Source: an uncultured bacterium (GTDB taxonomy: Bacteria > Patescibacteriota > Gracilibacteria > Absconditabacterales > Absconditicoccaceae). Taken from it: a DNA stretch of 47,818 nucleotides. Location: contig CAMJDC010000004.1 of the NCBI GenBank assembly GCA_946404285.1, positions 1-47,818 on the forward strand, read 5' to 3'. Under the pieces are notes generated by a model. The model was not told the origin of the DNA. It saw only the letters and a program-made list of their open reading frames with translations, and ran no database searches. The number at the start of each line of letters is the position of its first letter. Position 1 is the first letter of the stretch. Both the position numbers and the translations under genes were made by a program. Shown piece by piece: positions 37,553 to 47,604 of this stretch.

Positions 37553-37963
37553 ATGAAAGATTCAGTTAAAAGAAGTATTGTATTCATAATATTTGGAGCC
37601 TTTTTAGTCTACCTAATTTATTTAATAATAAAATGAGAACCAATTACAACAGCGGAATATTCCAACATGAATATACCAATTTACATCATATTAATAGCAT
37701 TATGTATTTATATGTTGGTTTTCTACTCAATATATCCAATTTATATAAGATTTTCTAGAACTACAGCTTTCGTATTATGATTAGCATCTATAATTCTTTC
37801 TCAAGTTATGTTAGCGAACGATTGACCATCTCACGTATATATTTGAGATTTATTCTCAGTTTTATGAGTTTTAATATTGATATTATTTCCTACAAACATT
37901 ATAACTACAGATAAAGTAAAAAAATCAAAAGCAAAGAAAAACGAAATAATAATTGAAGTTTAA
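37553..37963 (+). CDS. small multi-TM membrane protein
   Basis: MKDSVKRSIVFIIFGAFLVYLIYLIIKGEPITTAEYSNMNIPIYIILIALCIYMLVFYSIYPIYIRF...; 136 aa. Confidence 0.75.
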
Positions 37964-38006
37964 TTATCAGAAAAAATCAGAATTTTATTTAGTATTTTAA
38001 TACAAA

Positions 38007-38336
38007 ATGCCAGAATCAAACAATATTATAGAAATTATATCAAAAGACCAATTTGATGAAGCTATTCAATCTGAAAAATTAACAATAGTAGATTTTTGGG
38101 CTGTATGGTGTGGACCATGTAGAGTTTTAAAACCATTATTACACAAAATAGCTGGTGAAAATTTAGAAATTCAATTATTAACAGTAGACGTAGATCAAAA
38201 TCAAGAATTAGCATCTCAATACGATATTAATTCAATTCCTGCCGTATTTATGTTCAAAAATGGAGAAATAGTAGATAGTTTTGTTGGAGTTATGCCTGAA
38301 AATGAAATTTTAGAAAAAATTGAAGCTAATAAGTAG
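38007..38336 (+). CDS. trxA: thioredoxin
   Basis: TIVDFWAVWCGPCRVLKPLLHKIA...VDVDQNQELASQYDINSIPAVFMFKNGEIVDSFVG. Confidence 0.96.
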   Translation: MPESNNIIEIISKDQFDEAIQSEKLTIVDFWAVWCGPCRVLKPLLHKIAGENLEIQLLTVDVDQNQELASQYDINSIPAVFMFKNGEIVDSFVGVMPENEILEKIEANK

Positions 38337-38361
38337 TTTATTAATTTTTTATCAATTTTAG

Positions 38362-39096
38362 ATGGATTTACTAGTTCCAGAAGAAGTTCGTAAAAAAGAA
38401 AAAGACTTACGTGAATATATACAATGACTATGAATAGATGAAAATCAAATTAAAAATGTAGATCTCTTTCTTGTAGCATTTATGCATAAATCTTATGCAG
38501 CTGATTTTAAAGTTATTACTTCACATAATGAAAGATTAGAATTTCTATGAGATTCAATTCTTTGAGCATGCGTTGCAAAATTACTTTTCATAAATCATCC
38601 AGAAATGTCAGAATCTGCTATGACATTATACAAAATTGCACTTGTGCGTGAAGAAACATTAGCAGAAGCTGCAAAAAAAATCTGATTAAACCAACAATTA
38701 TTTATCTCAAAATGAGAGGAAAATAATAATTGACGCGAAAAAGAAACAATTCTTTGAGATGCATTTGAAGCGTTACTTGGATATTTATATATAGATTTTG
38801 GACCAGAAGAAGTGCTTAAATTTGTAGAAAAGTATCTTTATCCGTTTATGGAAAGTATTTCTACACACCCAGTAAAATCATATAAAACGTTAGTTCAAGA
38901 AATTGTGCAGAGAGATACTAAACAAATTCCAGAATATCGTGAAACAGAAGTAGAAGTTGATAAAAAAAATAATGTATTATTATACAAATCAGAATTGTTT
39001 ATAAATAATGAAAAAGCTGCAGAATGAACGTGAGTAAACAAGAAAAAAGCTCAAGAAGCTGCAGCTAAACAATATTATGAAAACCATAAAAAATAA
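38362..39096 (+). CDS. rnc: ribonuclease III
   Basis: HNERLEFLGDSILGACVAKLLF...REKETILGDAFEALLGYLYIDFG...dsRBD SYKTLVQEIVQ...KKAQEAAAKQYYENHKK. Confidence 0.95.
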
Positions 39097-39121
39097 TTAG
39101 TGTCTTTTATTGACGAATAAA

Positions 39122-39664
39122 TTAATATTCAGAATTATCATCAATTTTTCTTATTTTTCAAATAACCTTATCAGTAAATAAAATTCATTCTAAATGATCC
39201 ATTTCATGCTGAATTACTACAGCACTAAATAATGTGTATTTTTGGATATGTTGTTTTCAATTTTTATCTTGATATTTAACTACTACCCACGTCCATCTTT
39301 CTACATCTCCACATAATCCAGGCACAGAAAGACAAGCCTCTTCTCATTTTTTCATTTCCTCAGAATGTTCCAAAATTTCAGGATTTATCATAGCAGTTTC
39401 TCAGATAATTTTCCTACTAGTTTTATTTCATTTTTTAATTTCTTTCCACTGAGTAGTAGCTATAACGCGAATATTTTTTCATACTTGAGGAGCAGCTAAT
39501 CCCACTCAATCGTATGCATACATTAAATCTAATAGAATTTCAGAAAATTCTTTGATTTCATCATCAAAAATGTCAACCTTCTCTGACTTATTTCTTAAAA
39601 TTTGATTATTATCTCAGGTTTGAAGTGGATAAAACACCTTTATTTGTTCTATAGAGTTATACAT
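39122..39664 (-). CDS. def: peptide deformylase
   Basis: GVGLAAPQVGKNIRVIA, EEACLSVPGLCG, VVIQHEMDHLEGILFTDKV (three PDF motifs). Confidence 0.95.
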
Positions 39665-39694
39665 TTTTATAAAAATATGTAAATATAATTATAT

Positions 39695-39709
39695 TATAAT
39701 TAAATACAG
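39695..39709 (+). promoter_or_regulatory. -10/initiation-like motif TATAATTAAATACAG upstream of tRNA-Ser
   Basis: Identical 15-mer occurs at 43740-43754 upstream of the 43779 ORF. Confidence 0.45.
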
Positions 39710-39823
39710 TATAATCATATCCGACTTGAAAATCAATCTGAAATCTTTAAAATTATACACGTAATCATGTTCAGCCGCAGTGAATTCAAAAATTAGCTTA
39801 ATAATAAAAAAGAATTCTCTCGT

Positions 39824-39913
39824 GGAGGGGTGGCAGAGCGGTTGAACGCGGCAGTCTTGAAAACTGTTAACCGAGTATTCGGTTCGTGGGTTCGAATCCC
39901 ACCCCCTCCGCCA
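39824..39913 (+). tRNA. tRNA-Ser(UGA), CCA encoded
   Basis: GGAGGGGTGGCAGAGCGGTTGAACGCGGCAGTCTTGAAAACTGTTAACC...GGGTTCGAATCCCACCCCCTCCGCCA; class II variable arm. Confidence 0.93.
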
Positions 39914-39916
39914 TTT

Positions 39917-41050
39917 ATGTTATCTATTTGTATGACTAGAACTCGTAAAGTAAGAAAAAGTAGAATTATTCTAACAATTCTATGTTTGCTTATGTTTGGT
40001 GTGCTTGTATCAGTTGCTGATAAACTTAGTACACCCGCTGATTTAGGTTATGTAAATCCAGCATTTGTTTCAGATTCATCTAATGAAGTTGCTATCAACT
40101 TGGATGCGATGAGTGTATCAATGGATGAAACCAATGATATGGCAGTAGTTCAATATATTGTCCAAGAGTGAGATACTTTGGAGAGTATTGCTACAGAATT
40201 CTGAACGACAGTTTCAAATCTTAAGAAGATTAACTGACTTTCAACTGTTAGACCATGACAAAAGATCGTGGTAACTAACGAAGAAGATGGTATTCTTTAC
40301 AAGGTTAGAGAAAATCAGAATATTAAGGTATTTGCCAATAAATACGGATTAGATCTAAAAGATTTAATGACATTAAACTATATAACAGATGACAGTGAAA
40401 TCCTTTACGAAGGACAAGAAATTTTCATAAATCTTTCAGAAGAAAAAGCTAATAATATTCCATGATTTATTGATAAAGCCCAACCTGATTTAAGTATACC
40501 TGTAGTTAAACCAAAACCTACAACAAGCAATACTACAAAGAAAGGTACAGCTACAAAGACAGTAGCCAAAACAGCTTCTAATAATAATGCTGCTGCTCCA
40601 GCTGGAAACACATCAGCATGAAATACATCAGCGTGAAGTACTGCTTCAGCAGGTAAAATTATAAAGAAATGGACATATAATGCTAATATCAATAATGGAT
40701 TCTATCGTGGATATTGTACATGGTATGTAGCAACTCAAGTTCCTTCTATATTTAAATATACATCAGATGGAACACAAGAGAGACCATTTGGATGAAATGC
40801 TTCAAGTTGGTATAGTGCAGCCAAAGCAGCTGGATATACTGTATCCAAAACTCCTCGTGCAAGTTCAATAATTGTGTATAGTAAATTACGTTCATCAGCA
40901 GGTCATGTATGAATTGTAAGACAATATCCATATAACGGAGATAGTTCAAAAATGTTGGTAGAAGATATGAACTACGCAGGAAAATTTGTAGTTACACAAA
41001 GAGTTGAATCAACAAGTCGTGCTGGAATTATCTGATATATTTATTATTAG
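39917..41050 (+). CDS. secreted peptidoglycan-binding/amidase protein: LysM x2 + CHAP
   Basis: [72 protein letters not shown]; C-terminal FYRGYCTWYVATQVPS...AGHVGIVRQY; alternative start at 39932. Confidence 0.88.
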
Positions 41051-41070
41051 AATAGTATTAAGTAATATAA

Positions 41071-41099
41071 GAAAAGGACAATGAAAGTTGTCCTTTTTG
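41071..41099 (+). terminator. intrinsic terminator
   Basis: GAAAAGGACAATGAAAGTTGTCCTTTTT. Confidence 0.8.
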
Positions 41100-41193
41100 T
41101 TAAATAAAAAAAACCTGAAATTAATCAGGCTTTCTCGTACGGAATTGTTTGTCTTTACGACTATCTCTTGGTTCATATGACAGAAACAAATCA

Positions 41194-41267
41194 AGGCACC
41201 TGTCGGATTCGAACCGACGAACCAAGGTTTTGCAGACCCGTACAATAGACCACTCTGTCAAGGTGCC
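41194..41267 (-). tRNA. tRNA-Cys(GCA)
   Basis: Minus strand GGCACCTTGACAGAGTGGTCTATTGTACGGGTCTGCAAAACCTTGGTTCGTCGGTTCGAATCCGACAGGTGCCT; U73; no encoded CCA. Confidence 0.92.
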
Positions 41268-41327
41268 ATATTATACACGCGCGAATAACATATTATTAAA
41301 TAAATAAAGAAAATCAACAGAAAATAT

Positions 41328-41972
41328 CTACAAAATTTTCATCAAATCAGCTAAAGTATAAATTTGAATAAATTTTATTCATAATTTTTCAACTTCTTTA
41401 ATTCATCATTCATCTGCTCTATTTAAATGAATTGGAGTAATTCAAACATTATTGGATCATACCACGTCAGCTTTTAAACTATCTCAAATCATAATCATAT
41501 CTTTAAAATCTATTCAGGATTTTGTTTTTAAATTTTCATAAATTCTTGAATCTAAATCAGATTTTGTAGCTCATACTTCGAAAGATAATATTTTATAATC
41601 AAAAAGTCATTCTGGAATAAGTCTATATAAAGGTTCGGCATAATCCTTGGATAAATTTGAAACGACAGCAGTTTTATATCATTTAGATTTAATGTATTCA
41701 AGAGTTTCTAATGTATCTCAAAAAATATAAGTTCATTCAATATCTTTTCTAATGTTACCAATAAATTCATCATCTACTTGAATTTTTACTCAATCTATTT
41801 CTATTTTTCATTCTTGAATATCTTGTAATGTTATAGGTTTAGTTTTCAAAATATCTCTTAACTTTCACGATAATCTAACATTTTTAAAATGATGATTTAT
41901 ACATGTTCCATATAAATCAAAAGCTATCAGTTTTTTATCTTGATATTTACGTAAATCTAATTGTTCAGCCAT
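41328..41972 (-). CDS. HAD-superfamily hydrolase
   Basis: KLIAFDLYGTCIN...TAVVSNLSKDYAEPL...MIMIGDSLKADVVGSNNVGITPIHLNR. Confidence 0.9.
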
Positions 41973-41980
41973 TTTAAATC

Positions 41981-43639
41981 TTATTCTAAAACACAAATAT
42001 TTTCAATATGATGAGTGTGGGGAAACATATCTACAGGCTGCACTTCTTTTGCGTTAAATCATTGCTCATTTACTAGCATTTCAATATCTCTCGCCATGGT
42101 TACAGGATTACATGAAATGTAGAGCAATTTGAATTTATATTCTTTCTTGAGTTTTCCAATCCATTCAATTACATTTGGATGTAATCATTCACGTGGTGGA
42201 TCTACAATAACTACTCAAATATTTTTGATTTTTTCTTCCAATTCTGGAAATCTATTTAAAACTTTTTCACATGGTGAAGCTACGAAAAAACTTTGATTTT
42301 CCAGTCAGTTTATACTAGCATTTACATTAGCATCACGAATTGCATCTTCCACAATCTCAATTCCTATCAATTCAGAATTTTTATTTTTTCCATTATTTTG
42401 TTTCAAAAGTGATAGTCAAATACTACCCGCTCCACAGTATAAATCCAATAAATTTCACTCAATATTTCATAGCATATTAAATGCTGTTCAGAATAATTTT
42501 TCAGCTCACAAAGTATTAGTTTGAAAGAAAGAAAAAGGAGAAATTCTGAATGTTAATTTAGTTTCATTATTCATTTCAGGTTCATAATTTTCACCTTCAT
42601 TATCAATCATCTCATCCTTATTTTTCTTCGATTGAGTAAAATTTAACTGTTCATGAATATATCCATCTCACCAGAAAACTTTAGTTTCAGATTGGTCGTT
42701 TTTTACTGTATCTGAAAGTCATTCATTATATGTTATGACAAATGTAGTTACAGTTTTTTTGAGAAATTCATTAGCTTTAAAATCTTCCATTAACTGTTCC
42801 CAAAGTTTAGTCTGTTCTTCGTTTAAATTTCCAAATGAAATGGAAAGATTTACCATCAATTGCTCAGTATGAATTCATTCACGAATTACTAGATGACGAA
42901 AAAATCATTGATGAGTTTTCTGATCGAAAACTGGTAATCATGAATTGAAACATAAACTTTTGATGGTTTCATAAATTTGATTCATTTTTTGAGATATCAA
43001 TCCACAATTATCTACATTCACGATTTTTGCAAATTCTCATTGTTTGTGAAATCCACAGCATTGATTACAATCTATATCATACTTATTAATTCCAGTTTTC
43101 AAAATTTCTTCTTCAGATTTTCATTCTTTGATTCATTGACGAAATTCTGGATTTTGTTGCTTATAAACTCCAAAACTAAACTCAATTTTGTTTCTATATC
43201 ACTTATCTAATGGCGATGGAATGATTGGTAAAATATGGATTTTTTTTCATTTCTCTTCCAAATTTTTATTTAGTTTTTTGAAAGCATCTTCCACAAGTTG
43301 CTGTTTAATTCACAATTGAGTTTGATAGCTCATCATTTGCCATTTACATCCGCCACAACCTATTTTTTCAGTTCACGCATTAGCTTCACTTATTCATTTT
43401 GGAATGAAAAAATGAGGACAAAAAATCTCTCCATCTGCCATTTTTTCATCATATTTCTTAGTTTCAACTATATGTGCCTCGATATAATCTTTTCTCCTTT
43501 TTACTACAGTTACATCTACCGTACTTCCAGGTAAAGCTCATCATTTTATCAAAACTTTTTTTCCATCAGAAAGAGATGAAATTCAGATTCATCCGTGTCA
43601 GAGTTTATATACTTTCAGATTTTTGAGAATTGATTTCAT
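41981..43639 (-). CDS. RlmD/RumA-TrmA-like tRNA/rRNA (uracil-5-)-methyltransferase
   Basis: IGCGGCKWQMMSYQTQL; SPFSFFQTNTLGAEKLF; LLDLYCGAGSIGLSLL; IVDPPREGLHPNVIEWIGKL...LLYISCNPVTMARDIEML. Confidence 0.88.
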
Positions 43640-43717
43640 ATAATTTTAGGCAAAATAAATATAAATCTGAATAAGTAAATTTTAAAGTTTTGCTCATAAA
43701 AAACAAGATTATTCCAT

Positions 43718-43745
43718 TTGCAATTGTTTAATACTTTAATATAAT
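43718..43745 (+). promoter_or_regulatory. sigma70-like promoter upstream of the 43779 ORF
   Basis: TTGCAA-16-TATAAT followed by TAAATACAG. Confidence 0.6.
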
Positions 43746-43778
43746 TAAATACAGATTTTATTATATTTTGATATAATT

Positions 43779-44396
43779 ATGCTTACAGAAGAAGAATTAT
43801 TAAAGAAATATTGAGATATTATCAAGGAAGAAATTAATGTAAAGGATGTAGACATTTATCAGTCTGATAAACCAATCACAAAAATATACAAACCATTATG
43901 AGGTCAGCTTTCTGCTAAATTTGGAAAAGATACATGACAAATTATCGCAAACGGAAAACAGTGAAATGTACGTGAAGTAGATGGTTGAATCGAAGTTTTT
44001 GATAATACATGACATACATGGAAATTAGATGAATGAGATTACGAAGTAGTTTATGAATGATTAGATGGAACTGATACTACAGTTGAATGAAATACAATCG
44101 TAAAATTAGACCTTGAAATCACGGATGAACTCAAAAGAGAATGAACAGCTCGTGAAATTTCTAGATTTCTCAATCAGATGAGAAAAGATGCAGATTTTTC
44201 AGTAGATGCTAGAGTAAATATGCATTACCAATCTGACAGTGATGATATGAAAAATATCGTAAAAGAATTCTCAGAATTCTTAAAAGAAGAAGCATTAATT
44301 ATAAATATTTCAGAATGAAATACTGAATGAGACACACGTTCAGATACATTTGAAAGTGAAAATGGAAATATAAAATTCTGACTAACTGTTGCATAG
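43779..44396 (+). CDS. stand-alone homologue of isoleucyl-tRNA synthetase C-terminal domain
   Basis: YKPLGGQLSAKFGKDTGQIIANGKQGN...YEVVYEGLDGTDTTVEGNTIVKLDLEITDELKREGTAREISRFLNQMRKDADFSVDARV matches the IleRS C-terminal region; no catalytic domain upstream. Confidence 0.75.
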
Positions 44397-44402
44397 TTGT
44401 TT

Positions 44403-44491
44403 GGTCATTCTGAATGAAACAAAGTGAAATGAAGAATCTTAGGTGTTAAATATGACCACATAAGATTCTTCGGCTAACGCCTCAGAATGAC
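44403..44491. repeat. imperfect inverted repeat (TCATTCTGA ... GAAGAATCTTAGG / TAAGATTCTTC ... TCAGAATGA)
   Basis: Arms GGTCATTCTGA..GAAGAATCTTAGGTG and ..ATAAGATTCTTCGGCTAACGCCTCAGAATGAC; same family as 21810 and 21943. Confidence 0.85.
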
Positions 44492-44500
44492 AAATAATAA

Positions 44501-44537
44501 AAAAGCCGCAGGATAGATACTTCCCGCGGTTTTTTCT
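44501..44537. terminator. terminator-like hairpin downstream of thyA
   Basis: AAAAGCCGC...GCGGTTTTTTC flanked by A-run and T-run. Confidence 0.7.
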
Positions 44538-44554
44538 AAATTAAATGATTTTTC

Positions 44555-45550
44555 TCAAATTGAAACGGCACCCTTGATATGAGCATCATGCTCATACCCA
44601 ATGAGTTCGATATCATCCCAAGTAAAGTCAAGAATATCTTTAACATTAGGATTCAACCTGACAGATGGCAATGGATGTGGCGTACGAGTGAGTTGTTCCT
44701 TAACCTGGTCAACCAAATTCAGGTAGATATGTGCATCACCAAAGAAATGGTTGAATCGTCCAGGTTTACGACCTGTTACGTGTGCCATCAGACACAAAAA
44801 CAGTGCATCTTGTGCTGTGTTGTACGGCACACCCAGGAAAGTGTCACAACTTCTTTGGTACATGTTCAGATGAAGCATACCCTGCTCATTCGCGAAGAAT
44901 TGGTAAAAGCAAGGGCACGGTGGAAGAAGTGTCTTGTTTTCATCAGCAGGATTCCAAAGAGTTATTATTATACGACGATCTTCAGGTTTGTTTTTGATTT
45001 TATCAATTGCAATCATTAGTTGATCCACTCCGGGATCGATGACGTCATTGATAATTCCAGGACCTTTAATTCGTTTTTCTCCGAAATGGCGGAACTGAAA
45101 ACCATAAGTATATCCGAGTTCTCCCCATTTTTTACAGAATGCATCGTCGCTGAGAATCTTCTCCTCAAAAGCCTTTTTCGCAGACTTCCAGATGTCGGTG
45201 TAATCAGATTTCTGATCATCTATCCACATGTTCTTGAGAAGTTCGGTTTGACCAGTTTTCTGCAGCCATTTCTTAAACGGCCACTCTGTCCAAATGTGGT
45301 TCTTGTGTTCCACAAGGAATCGGATGTTTGTATCGCCGTTGAGTTTCCAGATGAGTTCCTCAAATACAGACTTGAGGCTCATTTTCTTAGTGGTCAGAAG
45401 AGGAAAGTTGTGAATCTCCCCTGTCTCATCTTTCCACATTTCACACAAATAATGATAACCAGGAAGAGTAATGGTACCCGTTCCTGTTCTGTCTCCAGTT
45501 TTTACGCCATTATCCAAAATGGCCTGAAGTAATTCAAGATACTGTTTCAT
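44555..45550 (-). CDS. thyA: thymidylate synthase; likely horizontally acquired; original stop is TGA
   Basis: GDRTGTGT...FPLLTTKKM...WNPADENKTLLPPCPCFYQFF...MYQRSCDTFLGVPYNTAQDALFLCLMAHVTGRKPGRFNHFFGDAHIYLN; 331 aa intact under the standard code. Under code 25 the frame continues to TAG at 44474-44476. Confidence 0.96.
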   Translation of the reverse strand: MKQYLELLQAILDNGVKTGDRTGTGTITLPGYHYLCEMWKDETGEIHNFPLLTTKKMSLKSVFEELIWKLNGDTNIRFLVEHKNHIWTEWPFKKWLQKTGQTELLKNMWIDDQKSDYTDIWKSAKKAFEEKILSDDAFCKKWGELGYTYGFQFRHFGEKRIKGPGIINDVIDPGVDQLMIAIDKIKNKPEDRRIIITLWNPADENKTLLPPCPCFYQFFANEQGMLHLNMYQRSCDTFLGVPYNTAQDALFLCLMAHVTGRKPGRFNHFFGDAHIYLNLVDQVKEQLTRTPHPLPSVRLNPNVKDILDFTWDDIELIGYEHDAHIKGAVSI

Positions 45551-45706
45551 AAATCAAAAAATTTTGTTATTATTTTTATAATCAGATTTTTGTTTAAAAT
45601 TATTTATATACATTTGTATCAAAAAGTCAAATTAAGATTTATATTGAAAAATAATTTTGTATGAGTACATTTAAATTATAGAGTTTTATATTTATAAAAT
45701 AAGACA

Positions 45707-47470
45707 ATGAAAAATCTCGTTAGGTTTTGTGTTTTCTGTTCATTTTTAATGTGATTGTCAATTTTGTCTTCAAATGTCTATGCAGTAAGTTATACTGTAG
45801 ATTTTGTAACAAATTGAGGTTGAACAGTTGCATCACAGACAGTAGAAGAAGGAGAAAAACTTGATACAACTGTTATATCTGTAAGTAAAGAATGAAATAG
45901 TTTTTCCTGATGGTATACTGAAAGCGGTTTTGAAAATTTATTTGATATTGAAAATGATACGGTGATGTCAGATTTAACTTTATATGCTAAGTGGAGAGAA
46001 CATAGAATAAGAGTTATTTACCATCCAAATTGATGAGTAAATTGAAATAATTGAAATCCTGTTTCAGATCCATTACCATATAAAGCAACATTATGAGTTC
46101 AATATCTTAATTATAATTGAAATATTTGGGGTTGAAGTAATGCAGCTCCTGACTATATAAGTAATAATTCTACGTGGTGGTTATCAAAAAGATGATATAG
46201 ATGACATACATGATGGTTAGTTTGATCTCCAGATTCAGATTTAACAATACCTACAACTATACCATTTTCAAAGAATCGAAAAGTTGCAGAGGCTATATGA
46301 AGACTCGATGAATTTAAAGCAGGAGATATAGAAATTGATTTATATGCTTGGTGGACATTAGCAGATTATAGTTTAACATATTCATGACTTGAAGATTGTA
46401 TATTTATAGATGGAGAAAACCCAACTAGCTACACAATGTTATCATGAGATATTACGCTAAATAACCCATCTAAAACTTGATACACATTCATATGACGAAG
46501 TGGAACTGATATTGATTGACTGTCTACAAATGTAGTAATACCTTCAGATAGTGTTTGAAATAGAGTATATGAAGCTGTATGGGAGATTAATCAGTATTCA
46601 ATAACATATGATATAGACTGAAATAATAAAAATATTGTAACATGAGATTATAATTCTGATATAATTCAACCAAAAAATCCTGAAAGAAATTGATATAGAT
46701 TTTTATGATGGGATACAGAAATTCCACAAAAAATGCCAGCTGAAAATATAGTTATTACTGCAAAATGGGAAAAACTTGGTTCAAGTTGATATTGAAGAAG
46801 ATGAGGTTCTGATTCAAATGATAAAAGCGACAAGGACTGAAAAAATACATCGGATGATAATAAAAAATCTGAAGACAATTCAAAATCAGATAGTTGAAAT
46901 AAAAATCAAGATAAAAATTCAGAATCTACAAATGAAGAAAAATCAGATTCATGAAAAATAGATTTAGATGATTTGATAAATGTATATCTTTGGGCTTTGG
47001 ATAATTGAATTACTACATGAGAATCTTTAGAAGAAGCTTTACCAGATTGATATATAACTAGATGAGAAATGGCAAAATTGGTTGTAGATTTTTCAGAGAA
47101 TGTTTTATGAAGGACTACACCAACAAACATTCCTAGTCAATGTAGCCGATGAGATGATGAAAAAGAATGGGAATCTGCTGAAATAAAAAATTACGCACAA
47201 AAAGCATGTGCACTATGATTAATGTGAATTTATATGAAAAATTATAAACCTAATAAATTGTTAGATAGAGCTGAGTTCGGAACAATTGTATCTAGATTAT
47301 TACGATGAGATAAATATAATAAACCTAATGCAACGAGAATAAATAAATATTACACAAAACATCTTGAAGAAGTAAAAAAAGAAAATCTGATTACAAAAAT
47401 AGACAATCCAGAACAAATTAAAGAGTTGAGAAAATGGATTTGGACAGTATTAAAGAAAATACAAAAATAA
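45707..47470 (+). CDS. surface protein with Listeria-Bacteroides (Flg_new/InlB B-type) repeats and SLH-like C-terminus
   Basis: Signal peptide; VDFVTNGGGTVASQTVEEGEKL...FSGWYTESGF...LTLYAKW; TYDIDGN...PKNPERNGYRFLWWDTEIP...ITAKWEK; Ser/Asp/Lys linker; DGYITRGEMAKLVVDFS...LLDRAEFGTIVSRLL. Confidence 0.85.
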
Positions 47471-47477
47471 TTTATTA

Positions 47478-47504
47478 AAGGACTGATTTATTCAGTCTTT
47501 TTTT
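47478..47504 (+). terminator. intrinsic terminator
   Basis: AAAGGACTGATTTATTCAGTCTTTTTTTT. Confidence 0.85.
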
Positions 47505-47604
47505 TATGAATATATATTCAAAAAAAGTCGGAAATTTTTTGACTTTTAAAAGATTTTTATGTATAATATAAAACGAGTGAAAATTTATCTTAACAAGAAA
47601 TTGT

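Noticed and set aside
39830-40171. Track ORF MAERLNAAVLKTVNRVFGSWVRIPPPPPF...
   Set aside because: N-terminal part is translation of tRNA-Ser; the real CDS starts at 39917 or 39932 in the same frame.
41009-41245. Track ORF MYGSAKPWFVGSNPTGAL...
   Set aside because: Translation through tRNA-Cys; spurious.
44579-45532. Plus-strand ORFs of 146, 71 and 170 aa
   Set aside because: Antisense to thyA, which has full family motifs; open frames here are a by-product of the GC-richer gene.
45707-47470. Prophage around thyA
   Set aside because: No integrase, capsid, terminase or tail genes seen; the neighbour is a surface-repeat protein and host-like code-25 genes lie on both sides.
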